Below are positions 12,892-23,814 of a DNA stretch of 64,000 bases, one piece after another. Each line of letters starts with the position of its first letter. The first letter of the stretch is position 1. The stretch covers positions 1 to 64,000 of the forward strand of contig QAOA01007233.1 of NCBI GenBank assembly GCA_003255065.1, in the 5' to 3' direction. A model generated the notes under the pieces. It was not told where the DNA came from. It worked only from the letters and a program-made list of their open reading frames with translations, and ran no database searches. The stretch is from Cercis canadensis. Its lineage: Eukaryota; Streptophyta; Magnoliopsida; Fabales; Fabaceae. The translations under genes were made by a program, and so were the position numbers.

Positions 12892-13898
12892 GTATACAAA
12901 TAGATAAATGCGATACCCATCTTTGGTATCCAACTTTTCTTTTCTCAAAAATCAATTCCCATAGATTTATTCACAAATATCTATACCAATAGATAAAGGC
13001 CATACCCAGCCTTTTTTGGTATCCAACTTTTCTTTTCTCAAAAACCCATCTCTGTAGCTTTATTCACAAATAAAAATAAGGATGATTTTGAAAATTTGGT
13101 ATTAAAAAAGATAGTTTGTACCCACATACCACTTTTTAAAGAAGGAATCACTTAAAGAAACTGCATCATTTTTTTTTTTTAAAAAAAAAAACGTATTTAG
13201 GTATTAACCATCCACATTCTAAGGGAAGTGCATAATTTAAAAATAGAGAAAAAAAAAGAGAAGAAAAAAAGTCTCTAGCACGCATGGAATGTGTGCCAAG
13301 AGGCTAGTAATCTATACAAATAGATAAAGGTGATATCCTTCTTCGGTATCTAATTTTTCTTTTCCCAAAATCTTATTTTTATAGATTTATTCTCAAATAA
13401 AAATAAGGGTGTGATTCCATAAATTTGGCAGTTGGATAAAGACAATGTATACCCACACTCTACTATTTAAGGAAGTACTTACTTAAAAAAATTACATCAA
13501 CTATCCACCTCTTAACTATCCATATTTAAGAGAATTGCATAATTTTTTTTTTATAAAAAGAGAAATCATTTCTCAAAACTTTTTATTAAAAAAAGGGAAA
13601 ATGCCTCTCCCACGTACTGCTGTGCATATGGCAAGAGGCTAGTAAAAAGATAAATGCGATACTCAATTTTGGTATCCAATTTTTCTTTTCTTAAAAATTC
13701 ATTTCTTTAGATTTATTTATAAAAAAAAATAAGGGTGGTTTTGTAAATTTTCTATTAAAAAAATAGTTCGTACTCTCGTTCCCCTCTTTAATGAAATAAT
13801 TACTTAAGGAAATTGCATAATTTAAACCAAAAAAAAAAAAGAGAAAAACCTATTTGTATCTTAACCACTCAAGTTTTAAGGGAATTCAATCATTTTAA
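12892..13898 (+). mobile_element. Helitron-like head-to-tail array, copy A
   Basis: Units of about 320-330 bp start tctataca/ccaatagataaagg (12980, 13311) and end with a short hairpin (gcacgcat/atgtgtgc near 13278-13296) followed about 8 nt later by CTAG (13304-13307; again 13639-13642). A truncated unit precedes at 12892 and another follows at 13643. TC at the 5' end and hairpin plus CTAG at the 3' end are Helitron hallmarks. No Rep/helicase is present, so these are non-autonomous. The block is repeated at 28556-29573. Confidence 0.5.
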
Positions 13899-14184
13899 AA
13901 AAAATGGAGAACAATTTATATCCCACTACCACTATTTAAAGATATATATATTTTTTAATTTATATCCCACTAGTATCGGATAAAATAAATATTTTTGAAG
14001 GTAGAACTATACTATGTACCTTTCTGTTTGGATGAAGAAATCAGGAACTGATTTTACACAGAAAGAAATTAAAATATATATTATATTTTTTTGAAGAGGA
14101 TTCATAAAACAACTTATTGGCAGATACAGAAAGCAAGTCCAAATGGGTGAGAGTGAAGGGGGATCAAGCACTGAGTGTATATTA

Positions 14185-14825
14185 CTATGGGTGAGAGTGA
14201 AGGGGGATCAAGCACAAATCAGTTTTCCTTGTTACTGCGCCAACATAATACTCAGTCATGTCCAGTTCGTGAGGCTTCATCGCATTGGGCAGCTTCCAAT
14301 TAAAATGATAAAGCAAACTGGCAAGTGGCAACTCCATGCTAGGTACAACAAATGCAATTCCTGGACATATTCTCCGTCCAGCACCAAATGGAATAAACTC
14401 AAAATCTGTGCCTCTAAAGTCGACCTGGTTATCAAAAAATCTTTCTGGTTGGAAGCTCTCGGCATCAGTCCAATATTTTGGATCTCTTCCGATTGCCCAA
14501 GCATTGATAATGATTTTGGTCTTTGCTGCTATCTCATATCTATCTATTACACATCTCTCGCTATTTTCTCTTGTTAACAATACTATAGGTGGGTGTTGCC
14601 TCAGGGTTTCTTTGATAACTGACATTAAGTACTTTAGTTGGTGAAGTCCAGTTTCATCCACATATCCTTTGCTATCGAAGACCCTTCTTACTTCAGATTG
14701 TGCCTTTTCCTTCGCCTCCGAGATTTTCAGTAGTTCTGACATTGCCCACACTGTAGTTGATGATGATGTTTCAGTTCCAGCAATGAAAATGTCCTGAAAA
14801 ATGAATTAAAGCGATGAGGAGATGA

Positions 14826-14859
<34 letters not shown>

Positions 14860-15988
14860 CTTTTTCTTGTTTTTAACTTAGAAGCTGGTAGGCACCCAAA
14901 TATTTATCATTTAGAGTGAAAATGATAATATTGCATAGTACTGTTTTTACAATATTAAGGTATAGAAGACAAAACTAACAATTGCCTGAGCACCTGAGAA
15001 ACTCAACAACCGTAATGGTTAGTCGACCTAATACTCATGGCTGATAATATTGCATGGTTTAAATGATATATAATGAAGTAAACTATAGGTAAATTAAATA
15101 CTAACCTGAATGATTGCCTTGATGTTGTTGTCAGTTAAGGGGAATTCCAGGCCACTTTGCTATTGAGTCTCTAGGAGAACATCAACCAGATCCTGCTTTT
15201 CTCCACCATCTCTCCTCTTTTCTTTGTGATCCCTGATGATGTTTTCAAGTATCTCTTCAAGCTCTTTAAACACACTTTCAAGTTCAGATCTCATCCTGCT
15301 CACCACTTGAATCATTTTGATTGAAGGGTAGAGATCAACAACAGAGAAACCTCCTATTAGCTTTGTTGCTTTCTTCATACAGATATGAACACTTCTTGGT
15401 CTCTGGACCTTTTACCAAAGGCTGCCCGTGCCGTTATATAATTCATGAGTGCGTAAATTTTCTTACTGAGATTAACAACTGATCCTTCTTTTGCTAAGAT
15501 TGTGTCCACCACTGCTGACACCTCCTATTCTCTGATGGACCTGAATGATTGCATTCGCTTTTGAGTAAATAGCTCTAAATTGCATATTTTCCGTATTTGC
15601 CTCCAATAGCTCCCCCATGGAGCAAAGAAGATGTTACTGCAATCATAAGAAAACGTCTTCGAAGCAAGAGTACAGGTCCTATTAACAAAGGTTACATCAT
15701 GTGTTTTCGTAGTCTCTTTGGCAGTTTCTAGTGAAGAGACTACAACACTGGATGTCTCTCCGAGTTGTAGATGCATTATGGGGCCATACTTGTTTGCCAA
15801 GTTTCTTAAGGAGTGATGAGGAAGGGGCCCAACAAACTGATGCAAGTTCCCTATGACAGGTAGCTTCCATGGCCCTGGAGGTAAGTTTTTGATGGATATT
15901 TTGGAATTTGATCGCTTCAGTATGCTGAATAACACAAGGAAGAAGCAAAAGAAGGTGAAGAGGAGAGAGTAGGATATTTGAGCTCCAT
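14185..15988 (-). pseudogene. CYP71-clan cytochrome P450 pseudogene (P450-1)
   Basis: Two exons on the minus strand: exon 1 15106-15988, exon 2 14185-14793. The intron carries a 30-base A tract. The family is clear from [10 protein letters not shown], the WRQIRK C-helix motif, AGTETSS in the I-helix, KETLR (ExxR), PERF and the haem loop FGAGRRICPG with its Cys ligand. It would have been a membrane-anchored monooxygenase of the ER. It is broken: the ATG frame (MELK..) is one base off from the rest within the first codons, and in-frame stops follow RSIRE, EVFISV and LLETQ in exon 1. Exon 2 is open to its stop at 14185. A hAT element lies 34 bp upstream of the ATG and separates it from its TATA box. 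It resembles P450-4 as well as P450-2/3 and lies at the left of the P450 group. Confidence 0.85.
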
Positions 15989-16022
15989 TGTGATAAATGG
16001 TAAGTGCACTGTGGGGTAGGAC

Positions 16023-17641
16023 TAGAGGTGTAAGCCAAAACCAGGAAACCGGCTGGACCAAACCGAACCGAGGGCAAACCGAGACATTTGATTTGGTTTT
16101 TTGAAAAACCAATAGATTTGGTCCGGTTCCCGATTTCATTGAAGAAAAATCGGTAATAAACTGAACCGAACCGAGTATGTGTAAAACGACATTGTTTTGT
16201 CAAAATAAGGGTAGGCCTTATGAAGTTCTGAAATCCCTAACTCTTCTTCAAAACTAAACCTTTAGAAATCACAATCCCTAACTCTTTCTCTTTCTCTGAC
16301 TCTCCTTCCCATTCTCAAATCCCTTTCTCTCCTTAGCACTCTCCTCCATCGCCTAATTCTCCTCCATTCTCAAATCCCTTGCTAAAATTCGGAAGGCTTC
16401 CCTTGCCCTAGGCAGCCGCACACACACTCTTCTTCTCTCAATCTTGCTGTTTCTAATTCTCACTCTCTCGACTCCCACTGTCTTCCTAGCAAACAAGAAA
16501 TAAAAAAAAAAAAATTCTCGGTGTCTCTGTCTCGGTGTCTCCGTTACTCTCTTGCAACTCGCTAGCCTCCGATTCCTGTTTACGGTAATCTCTTAATCGA
16601 TTTCTTTGTCAAATATTTTCCCATGTATCCCTTCAAGTGGCAGGTCAAGGGCCTTAAAGGATTCTAAGATCTCATAGGAAAGACTTACTTCTTGGATCTC
16701 CGTAGTTGCTGTGAAAAAGCTTGTTTTGGTCCCTGTCTCGCATGATGCCGAAGAAGGAAAGAATTAAGGGAATGGTATGGGCAGGAATCTAACACCCAGA
16801 ATCTACACCTTCATTTTTAGTATTAAGATGAATTTGGTTTGGCTTGCGATTTCTCAGTTCCTCAAAGTCACGGTTTTGTTTTCTCTTGCTTCTGACATTT
16901 GTGAGGTCTGCTAGATCAAATCTATTTCTATTGGTTTTAGTGTTCTTTCTGATCTGCACATGCACTGGAATAATGCCCAATTGCCCATATTCTAAAGCTT
17001 CAGTTTTTAATTTTATTCTTGAGGACTATGTTAATCTTGATATGCAGTCGTAGTGCTTTTGTTGTGTAAGATTCAAAATTGGGTTATGTGGGCATTTAAA
17101 TCCTGATATTTGATGGATAATTTGGCATTTCCTTTTCTTTTTAATAAAATTAAGCTTTTTTTTATCTAGGACAAGCTGAAAACTAATGATCGAAAACTAA
17201 ACCAGATTGACTTCAAAAAGGGCTAGTTTGGTATTGATGTATTTGAATTATATTTTAGGAGAACCAATTTCATTGTTTTGTTGGGTTTCAGTCAGAAAAC
17301 CTACCAGCTTCTTGTGTACCTAAAATAGAAAAAGAGTAATTATACAAGGATGGATACATGAAAGGTTTTTTAACACACTTGCTCACAGACATATTGTGCT
17401 TGCTCTTGGAATTTGAATAATACCGAATATCAACCATCTGTGACATTAATTTCAGGTCAAGGATCTTGACTCTGAGGGTCAACAATACATGAGAAAACCA
17501 ACCAAACCGACCGAACTAGACCGGTTCGGTTTTACTCTCAAAAATTCAAAAAATGGGATCGAACCGAACTGAGTTTCTTCTAGTCAGTTCGGTCCTGGTT
17601 TGGGGTGAAAAATGAACCGAACCGGACCGATTACACCCCTA
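16023..17641. mobile_element. non-autonomous hAT transposon, 1.62 kb
   Basis: An exact 8-bp target-site duplication ggtaggac flanks it (16015-16022 and 17642-17649). The termini are inverted repeats: tagaggtgtaa at the left, ttacacccct(a) at the right. Subterminal regions at both ends are rich in ccgaaccg/cggttcgg, typical of one plant hAT family. No transposase frame is visible. The middle (16230-16600) is pyrimidine-rich with ctctcc/ctcggtgtctc runs and looks like a promoter and 5' UTR of a host gene, so gene capture is possible. Target: the leader of P450-1. Confidence 0.85.
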
Positions 17642-17662
17642 GGTAGGACAGAAAAAGTGATG

Positions 17663-17670
17663 TATTTATA
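17663..17670 (-). promoter_or_regulatory. displaced TATA box of P450-1
   Basis: TATAAATA on the minus strand. Without the hAT element and one target-site copy it would lie about 50 bp upstream of the P450-1 ATG. The same box lies about 55 bp upstream of the ATG in P450-2 (26128-26135) and P450-3 (35150-35157). Confidence 0.6.
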
Positions 17671-18031
17671 CTGTTGTGATGTGCATTTTTTATGCAGCTA
17701 CACCATTAATGTGAAAAATGCATATTACTAGTTCAAATTTGGCCTTCTCCAAAATTATGACATATGGTTTCAATTTAATTAGCCCTTCTCTTTATGGCAT
17801 TGAAGTTGTCCTCATGACTTGTGAGTTTTAGGTTATAACCTATAATTGTAGTTGAAATACAGTAAAAAAAGAATTGACGAAAGTGCAATTCTCAATGAGA
17901 ACAATTTTAGTGGCAAGACTTTGATAAACAAAATCTTCATCCAAACAGCCTCAATCATTTACAAAATTATTTTTTTTTTTCAGAAAAAGCTAATAAGTTA
18001 TTTGTTATTGTCCATATACTTGCATACATAT

Positions 18032-18462
18032 TGACGTGGACTGTGTCGCAGGTATTTTATGGATCGGGCCGAGCATAATAAAGTCCAAAAGAAAAGAGGG
18101 CCGTCGGATCATAATCGCCATGTTTCAGTTATAAGGGCATAATTTTCAGCTGGGGTGGATTTACGGGGCCCATTACCTATCGTTTCGAAGCTCGTTTAGA
18201 GGCCGATGACATGGAAACTGGGGTTCACCCGGTTGATTCCATTTTCGGGCCCAAAATCCTTCAAGATATCAATTTTGGGGCTGTTTTGTAATTTGCTTTA
18301 GTTTTAGGTTTCTGTTTAATTTCGTTTTTAATGTTTAGGGTTTGCTTTCATACTTAAGCTTTGTGTTATCGTTTGAAGCGGCACTCAGTAATACTATTTA
18401 GTTCTTTAGGTTTATACAGTTTGTGTGTAAGATATCTCTTTGATTGCTTTCTTGCTGCATCA
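18032..18462. repeat. fossil solo LTR, 431 bp
   Basis: Begins TGACGTGG and ends GCATCA, flanked by a near-perfect 5-bp target duplication (catat 18027-18031, catac 18463-18467). The duplicated block at about 29.6 kb has the uninterrupted site (gcatacatatggatg), so this is a filled site against an empty one. It is GC-richer than its surroundings. No internal region is present; the superfamily is not resolved. Confidence 0.65.
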
Positions 18463-18467
18463 CATAC

Positions 18468-18961
18468 GGATGTAAATTTGCAACTCAAATTATGTACAAC
18501 ACATTGTAAGTTATAACCTAAATGGCAAATAGACTAAATCATATTTCAACCAACATCTTCACCAAAATCATATTGCTACCAATATAGATGATCTCAAAAA
18601 TATATTTGTCCTTGATTGCATTGTGGTTTGGTTGTTAAATGACAATTTGAGCAGATCGTGTATTAAGCAAGTAGAAAGATATATATATATATATATATAT
18701 ATATGGATTTGCCGTTAGCCAAATTATTTTCTGGCCCCCCCAAACATCAGAAAATGTGGAAAACATTTTCCAGTAAGTTGTTTTCTGAAAAACAAACGGA
18801 CTCTAACTGCCTCCCTTTTTACTCGATCAGGATTTGTAGGATTACACTGGCTGCACCCTGAGCTGAGATGAGCTTTAATTAGTTATTAAGCATGGCCTCC
18901 ATTGGAGAAATTCTTGTGTACTCATTAGAGAATACTCTTATAGACACAAAATATATAAAAT
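18468..18961. repeat. duplicated block, copy A (matches 29.6-30.3 kb)
   Basis: Non-coding sequence closely similar to 29612-30319, including aacggacyctaaytgcctccc and gctttaattagttattaagc. It holds an (AT)n microsatellite at 18682-18704. Similarity stops where the CACTA-like end begins. Confidence 0.8.
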
Positions 18962-19445
18962 CACTACAAGACAATCTCTGTTTTCCAACTGTTGGAATTT
19001 TTAAAATTCTAACGGTAGACATTTTCTGGAAATTCCAACGGTAATTCTAACAAAATTTCATTACCGTTAAAATTTTCCGTTAAAATTACCATTGGAATTA
19101 CTATTTGGTTAAAAGAATAATTTTTTTTTTTTTTAATTTTTTAGAATTTCTAATGGTAATTCCAATAAAAATTACAGTTGGAATTTCTTAACCCAAAACT
19201 CTCCGTCTTAGGAAAAAAAAATTTGAACTTCGCCGGTGTGAGGCTATTTTCGGTGACAAGCGGTGGCGGCGTTTTCTGTTGCTTTCTCACTACTTGTGTT
19301 CTAACTTATAGTACGGTTTTCTCCTTCGCTTTCATGTAAGTCCGTTTACGTTTCAAGCCGATTCCACTATCACCTCTCTCTTTCTTTGTAAAATGTAATT
19401 GAAATTTTAAATACCCATTTCCTGTAACAAAGAGAGGCTAGTGAA

Positions 19446-20618
19446 ATGGCTAGCTATATCTAGAGAAAATATGCAGACTATTTGTACACAAAGTGGAGAG
19501 AACCATTCTCTAGGACATGGTAGACCCTTACTGGAGACGTTGGTGCTGCTATCACTCAGCAACTCTACAAGGTTGTTTCTTGTTTGCTATTCTTTTCAAT
19601 TTCATTTTGTGTTTAATCTGGTTGATCAAATTTTTTTTTCTTCTTTATTGATCTGTAAGACCATAATTAGCCGCAACCCAGGAGTTTTCATGCTTGTATT
19701 AGAGATTCGGAAGGAGAAAGTATGGAACCTTTTGCCAAATTTTGCATGTCGTTTATGGATTCTGTTGGTTTGTACTGTAGATTTGTCCTTTGTAGTGGTA
19801 TGGGATTGTTTGAAGAATAATAATGATTAGAGAGATATAGTTAAGATTGACTGATGAAGGAATAGTTAGAAATTCTGAGTTTCTGTTATTTTATTCAAGA
19901 TTGCTCACATTGTTTCAATGCAAATTGTGTGTTTTGTTTCCTGCTTCAATATGGTGTTCCTTGAGATATATAGTACTGTTTAGAAGTTTGATAGTTACTT
20001 TAATAGATTATAAGGCATTTCAATAATATTTTATTACCTGTGGATTGTGATGAATTCCTGCTCTTACTGCATAGGCTAAACATTTGCATTGGCTTGAATC
20101 TTGGAGTTAGAGTTGTTATTACCATTGTATCCTTTTTCTCTGAGCTACTGCTTTCATGGAAGATTGTTTTGAACTGACAAATTAGACATGTGCAAAAAAT
20201 GGGTTGAAATCATGTCTCTTAGTCTTTGATTCATGGAGGCAGATAACACAAGTTATATATATATATATATATATATATATTTTATTTTTTCCTTTGGTAA
20301 GTGCTTCGCAGAGCAAGCTAAATAATTGCACTCAACCATTTCATAACAAAATTGCAGTTATGATTGCTGAATTTTTGTTAGAGCATGTTGGCATTCACTT
20401 GTGCATATTGTTTACTTCATATTAGAATATCATGGAAACTTAGTTTAAAGTTCTGGTAGAACCAATTGTCAAAGAACTAATTTAAGAAAGTGTATGTTAC
20501 AATTTCACAGGAAAAGTACTGGGAAGAACACCCTGGGGAAGCTGTGCCTCTCATGAAACCAAAGTTTTATGGTGGACCATGGAGGATAATGAGGGGAGAG
20601 ATCCCTCCAACTGGGTGA
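19446..20618 (+). pseudogene. fragment of a small conserved host gene
   Basis: An exon-like piece starts MASYI at 19446 and ends before gttgtttc at 19571, reading KYADYLYTKW with two stops. A second exon-like piece (20511-20618) follows a cacag acceptor, reads YWEEHPGEAVPLMKPKFYGG and ends with its own TGA. The wording looks like a conserved small plant protein, perhaps mitochondrial, but I do not recognise it. The two pieces may or may not come from one gene. Confidence 0.35.
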
Positions 20619-22568
20619 AAAGCTCTGAACACTTGTTTCATGCTTTCTTTCAATATGCCTCATGTTACTGCTGTAACGAAATTACTTATCTCTTAGCATC
20701 AAGAAAAGCTTGCTACTGCTGAGTGCTGATATATAGTTAGAGAAAAACATTTTATCATATAAGATTACCTTCTCTTTGGTCGGTTTAGTTAAAGGTCTCT
20801 TAGTCATGACCAACATGTTTCAACAAGATTCCTTGATCTTCATGTGCTGTGATACTTATTTTTGCTTTCTCATGTTTTCTCCTTGTTATTGTATTAATAA
20901 TGCAAGTAGACTTGTGGAGGTCTGGTATGTTATTATGTGTATTCTAGCCTTCTAGGTCGGTGAAGTTAATGTTGATTATATTTCTGGTTGTATGCACTCA
21001 TTTGAAGTAGATAGTAGAAACAATCAATACCTAGCCACGGTAATCACTCTCCAGTACTAAGACTGTGTGTAATCCTAGTCCACATTGTGCAAAGAGAGCT
21101 GTTGTATTCTTGGTTTCAGATAGATGTTAGTGGAAATTCATCAGCCTATGACACCACATTCAACTTAATAATTCAACTTATTTAGATATTGTGCAACTGC
21201 AAATCCTGATGGCCAAAATAATCTTTTTTTATATATAAAACACATTTGAAATTCAGGATTGTGTTTGCACATTTCTTCTGGACAATTATTGTTAATTCTG
21301 CTTTCCTTTCCTCCAAAAGCTAAATGACCTTGATTTTATGTATTCTATGTAATTAAACTCAATTGTTATTGTGATTGTGTACCAAAAAATTTCCTAGCAT
21401 TTTGGTTAGTCTCTGCTTAATCATATGGCAACTTTATCTGATATACTTCGGCAACTTGGTGTGTCTTCTTTACATTGACTAAATCAGCTGAATTATGCAT
21501 GAAGACATATCTGTGCTAAGTACACCCTAAAGTTTTGGTCATATGTTCTACATACTTGCAGGTCTTGTTGGTGAAGACATGTTCCTGATACCAAGGAGGG
21601 AAATTGAACGTACTTGTAGAAAGGAGGGAAAACAACTTCAATTGTTAATTATAATTCTTCCTGATACCAGTGGATCATATGGTAATTGAGTCTGTAACTT
21701 CCAATCTGTATATGATGCAGCATTTCTGTTCTGTAAGCTTGTAAGATTGTCTGGCGGCATGTTTCTTTCATACTGATTTTGTCCATGTATGGGAATTAAA
21801 GTTAAATAGATTAGTTTCCCAAACATCTTTCTCTTCTTTTGATTGGTGTGTCCATGCATCCAATGGCCTTATATATATATATATATACACACACACACAT
21901 ATATATAACAAGAAGAAATTCATTAACGGTAAAGGAAGGATAATGTACAAAAGCAGAGATAACATATCCTCTAATATGTCATTGACAAACCTCAAAGTAA
22001 TTGCTCACTATAATTATCTCAGTGTGTGCTTGACTGGTTCTACATTTGACTGGGGCAGTATTAGAATAACTCCACTTTCTGTGATTAATATTGGATGTTG
22101 CTAGTAACTGCTAGACATCCATGTCCTTTAATGTTTGCAATACTGATAGACAGGGATTTTAGCCAAGAAAAAGGATGAGTTATTTCTTATTATAGTTTAC
22201 CTTCTTTTGTCATTTATCACAGGCATTGGTAATGGTGAATTAGGAAAATTTAGAATGTTTGGTTGCTTAATTGCCTTTCTGGCTACGACTTAAATTATAC
22301 CATTATGCGGCAGGCCAGTGGTTTTGGTTTTGCTTTATTTTATTTGATTTTGCACCTGAATCCAGAAGTACTACGGTTTGTGCTGGTTTTACTTGGACTC
22401 GGTTTATGCAGTTTGGGTGAAAGATCTTGTTTTGAACCATGGGCCCTTCTTTTTCAAGTATTTCCACTGTGTTAGCTCTTATCTGCGGGGATTCATTGTT
22501 TTTTGTTCTATTAGAGTGAGTGCGTAATGCATTTATTCCTAAAGTTGTTCTTTGACGCTGCAAACAGG

Positions 22569-22679
22569 TAGCAGTTATTGCACCAAATGTTCCAGCTCTC
22601 TATGAAGCTCATTTTGGAATTCCAATGGCAGGATCTGTAATTAACCCTGTTAATATTCGGTTGATACATGAAAGCAATT
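22569..22679 (+). pseudogene. exon fragment of an acyl-activating enzyme
   Basis: After a ctgcaaacag acceptor the frame reads VAVIAPNVPALYEAHFGIP then MAGSVINPVNIRL. This matches the N-terminal region of plant AMP-dependent acyl-CoA synthetases (AAE family). It ends in a stop, and no adenylation motif follows. It is a lone exon, probably carried by the surrounding transposon. Confidence 0.6.
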
Positions 22680-23814
22680 AGTACGTGTTGGATTGGCTGT
22701 GAAGGATATATTTTATAAAGAATTAATTTTGGAAGAATTAATTATTATGTTTGGACATGTTTTTCAAAAACAATTTTATCATATGTAAATATGTAGTTAT
22801 TTTATTTATTATGTAGTTATATTAAACATGATAATCATGTGTTGATAATAATAGTCTTATTCTAAATAGAATAATCACATCACATAGTTCGAAGATGAAG
22901 GGGATATTAAATTTTTCTTTTGTCATAAATAAATAGAGATCTAACTATGGATATGGGGTAGTAAGAATTGGAACATGAGACTTAAATTTTTCTGAATCCC
23001 TGCATGAATGACCTAATTGAAAACATGTTCAAATTGTATGACATTTGATTCCTTCTCCCTTAGAAAATTGCTACAAAGAAAATTCAATTGATGCATTTTG
23101 GTGTTCTCACCATTTTCAGTTGTTTAGGATTCTTCTTCACAATCATAACGGGTAAAAATTCACATACTGACTGCAAGTACACCCAGCACTTCATTAGACA
23201 ACCCTCACCACTCACCACCACCACCTTGAACCTCCTCTTTCACTCCCCCATGGTGTATGCCCTTTCACTGTCTCAGCCCCCTTATGTTTTTGGCTAATCT
23301 ACACTACACTCCGGCTGTGGAGGGAGCCACCCCAACCATACAATGGAAAGAGGGCGGTGTCGCCGCCACCACCAGTAGGACTAGAAGATAAGTCTGATGG
23401 AGGGATAACAATTCTGGGTTTTGTGGCCAAGGGTCGCTGTGGGTTACCCATCATTAATTGAGGAAAGAAAGCTGGCCACAGTGGAGAATTCTAATGAGGT
23501 TAGAAATTGAAATTTTTTTGGGGATCTCAAAGTGTCACCGTCTCTGATCAATTCACCTTGTGTGATTGGGATTGCAGCATGAGAAAACAGAGGAAGGAAA
23601 CAGAAGATGGAGAAGGAAGAGAAAAGAAAAAAAAAATTTCTGGGTTTCTTCTAATAAAACTCATATTGGTAGAATCTGAAATTGCAGCGATTCATCTGCT
23701 GATTGTTATTATCATTAAACAATCTAAAATACACAGAAAAGAAATCTAAATCGCACAAGTCATAAGCCTACAACTGGCTTACATAAGAAAGCAAGGGAAA
23801 AACAACGAAGAGGA

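Larger units (their letters stand above)
18962..22700. mobile_element. CACTA-like element with captured gene pieces (left end only)
   Basis: The left end reads cactacaagacaatctctg, like CACTA (EnSpm) termini. It is followed by subterminal repeats of the type ccaacggtaattc in both orientations to about 19190. Behind it lie at least two host exon fragments (20511-20618 and 22569-22679) and possibly a third (19446-19571). The matching right terminus was not found, so the right limit is only where the last fragment ends. The stretch is absent from duplicated copy B. No transposase was seen. Confidence 0.4.

Noticed and set aside
18682-18704. (AT)n tracts here and at 20255-20280, 21870-21905, 34105-34148
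   Set aside because: Ordinary plant microsatellites; no evidence of function.
21638-22563. Several open frames of 70-86 codons
   Set aside because: No recognisable domain and no consistent splice sites; only the exon at 22569 has a family match.
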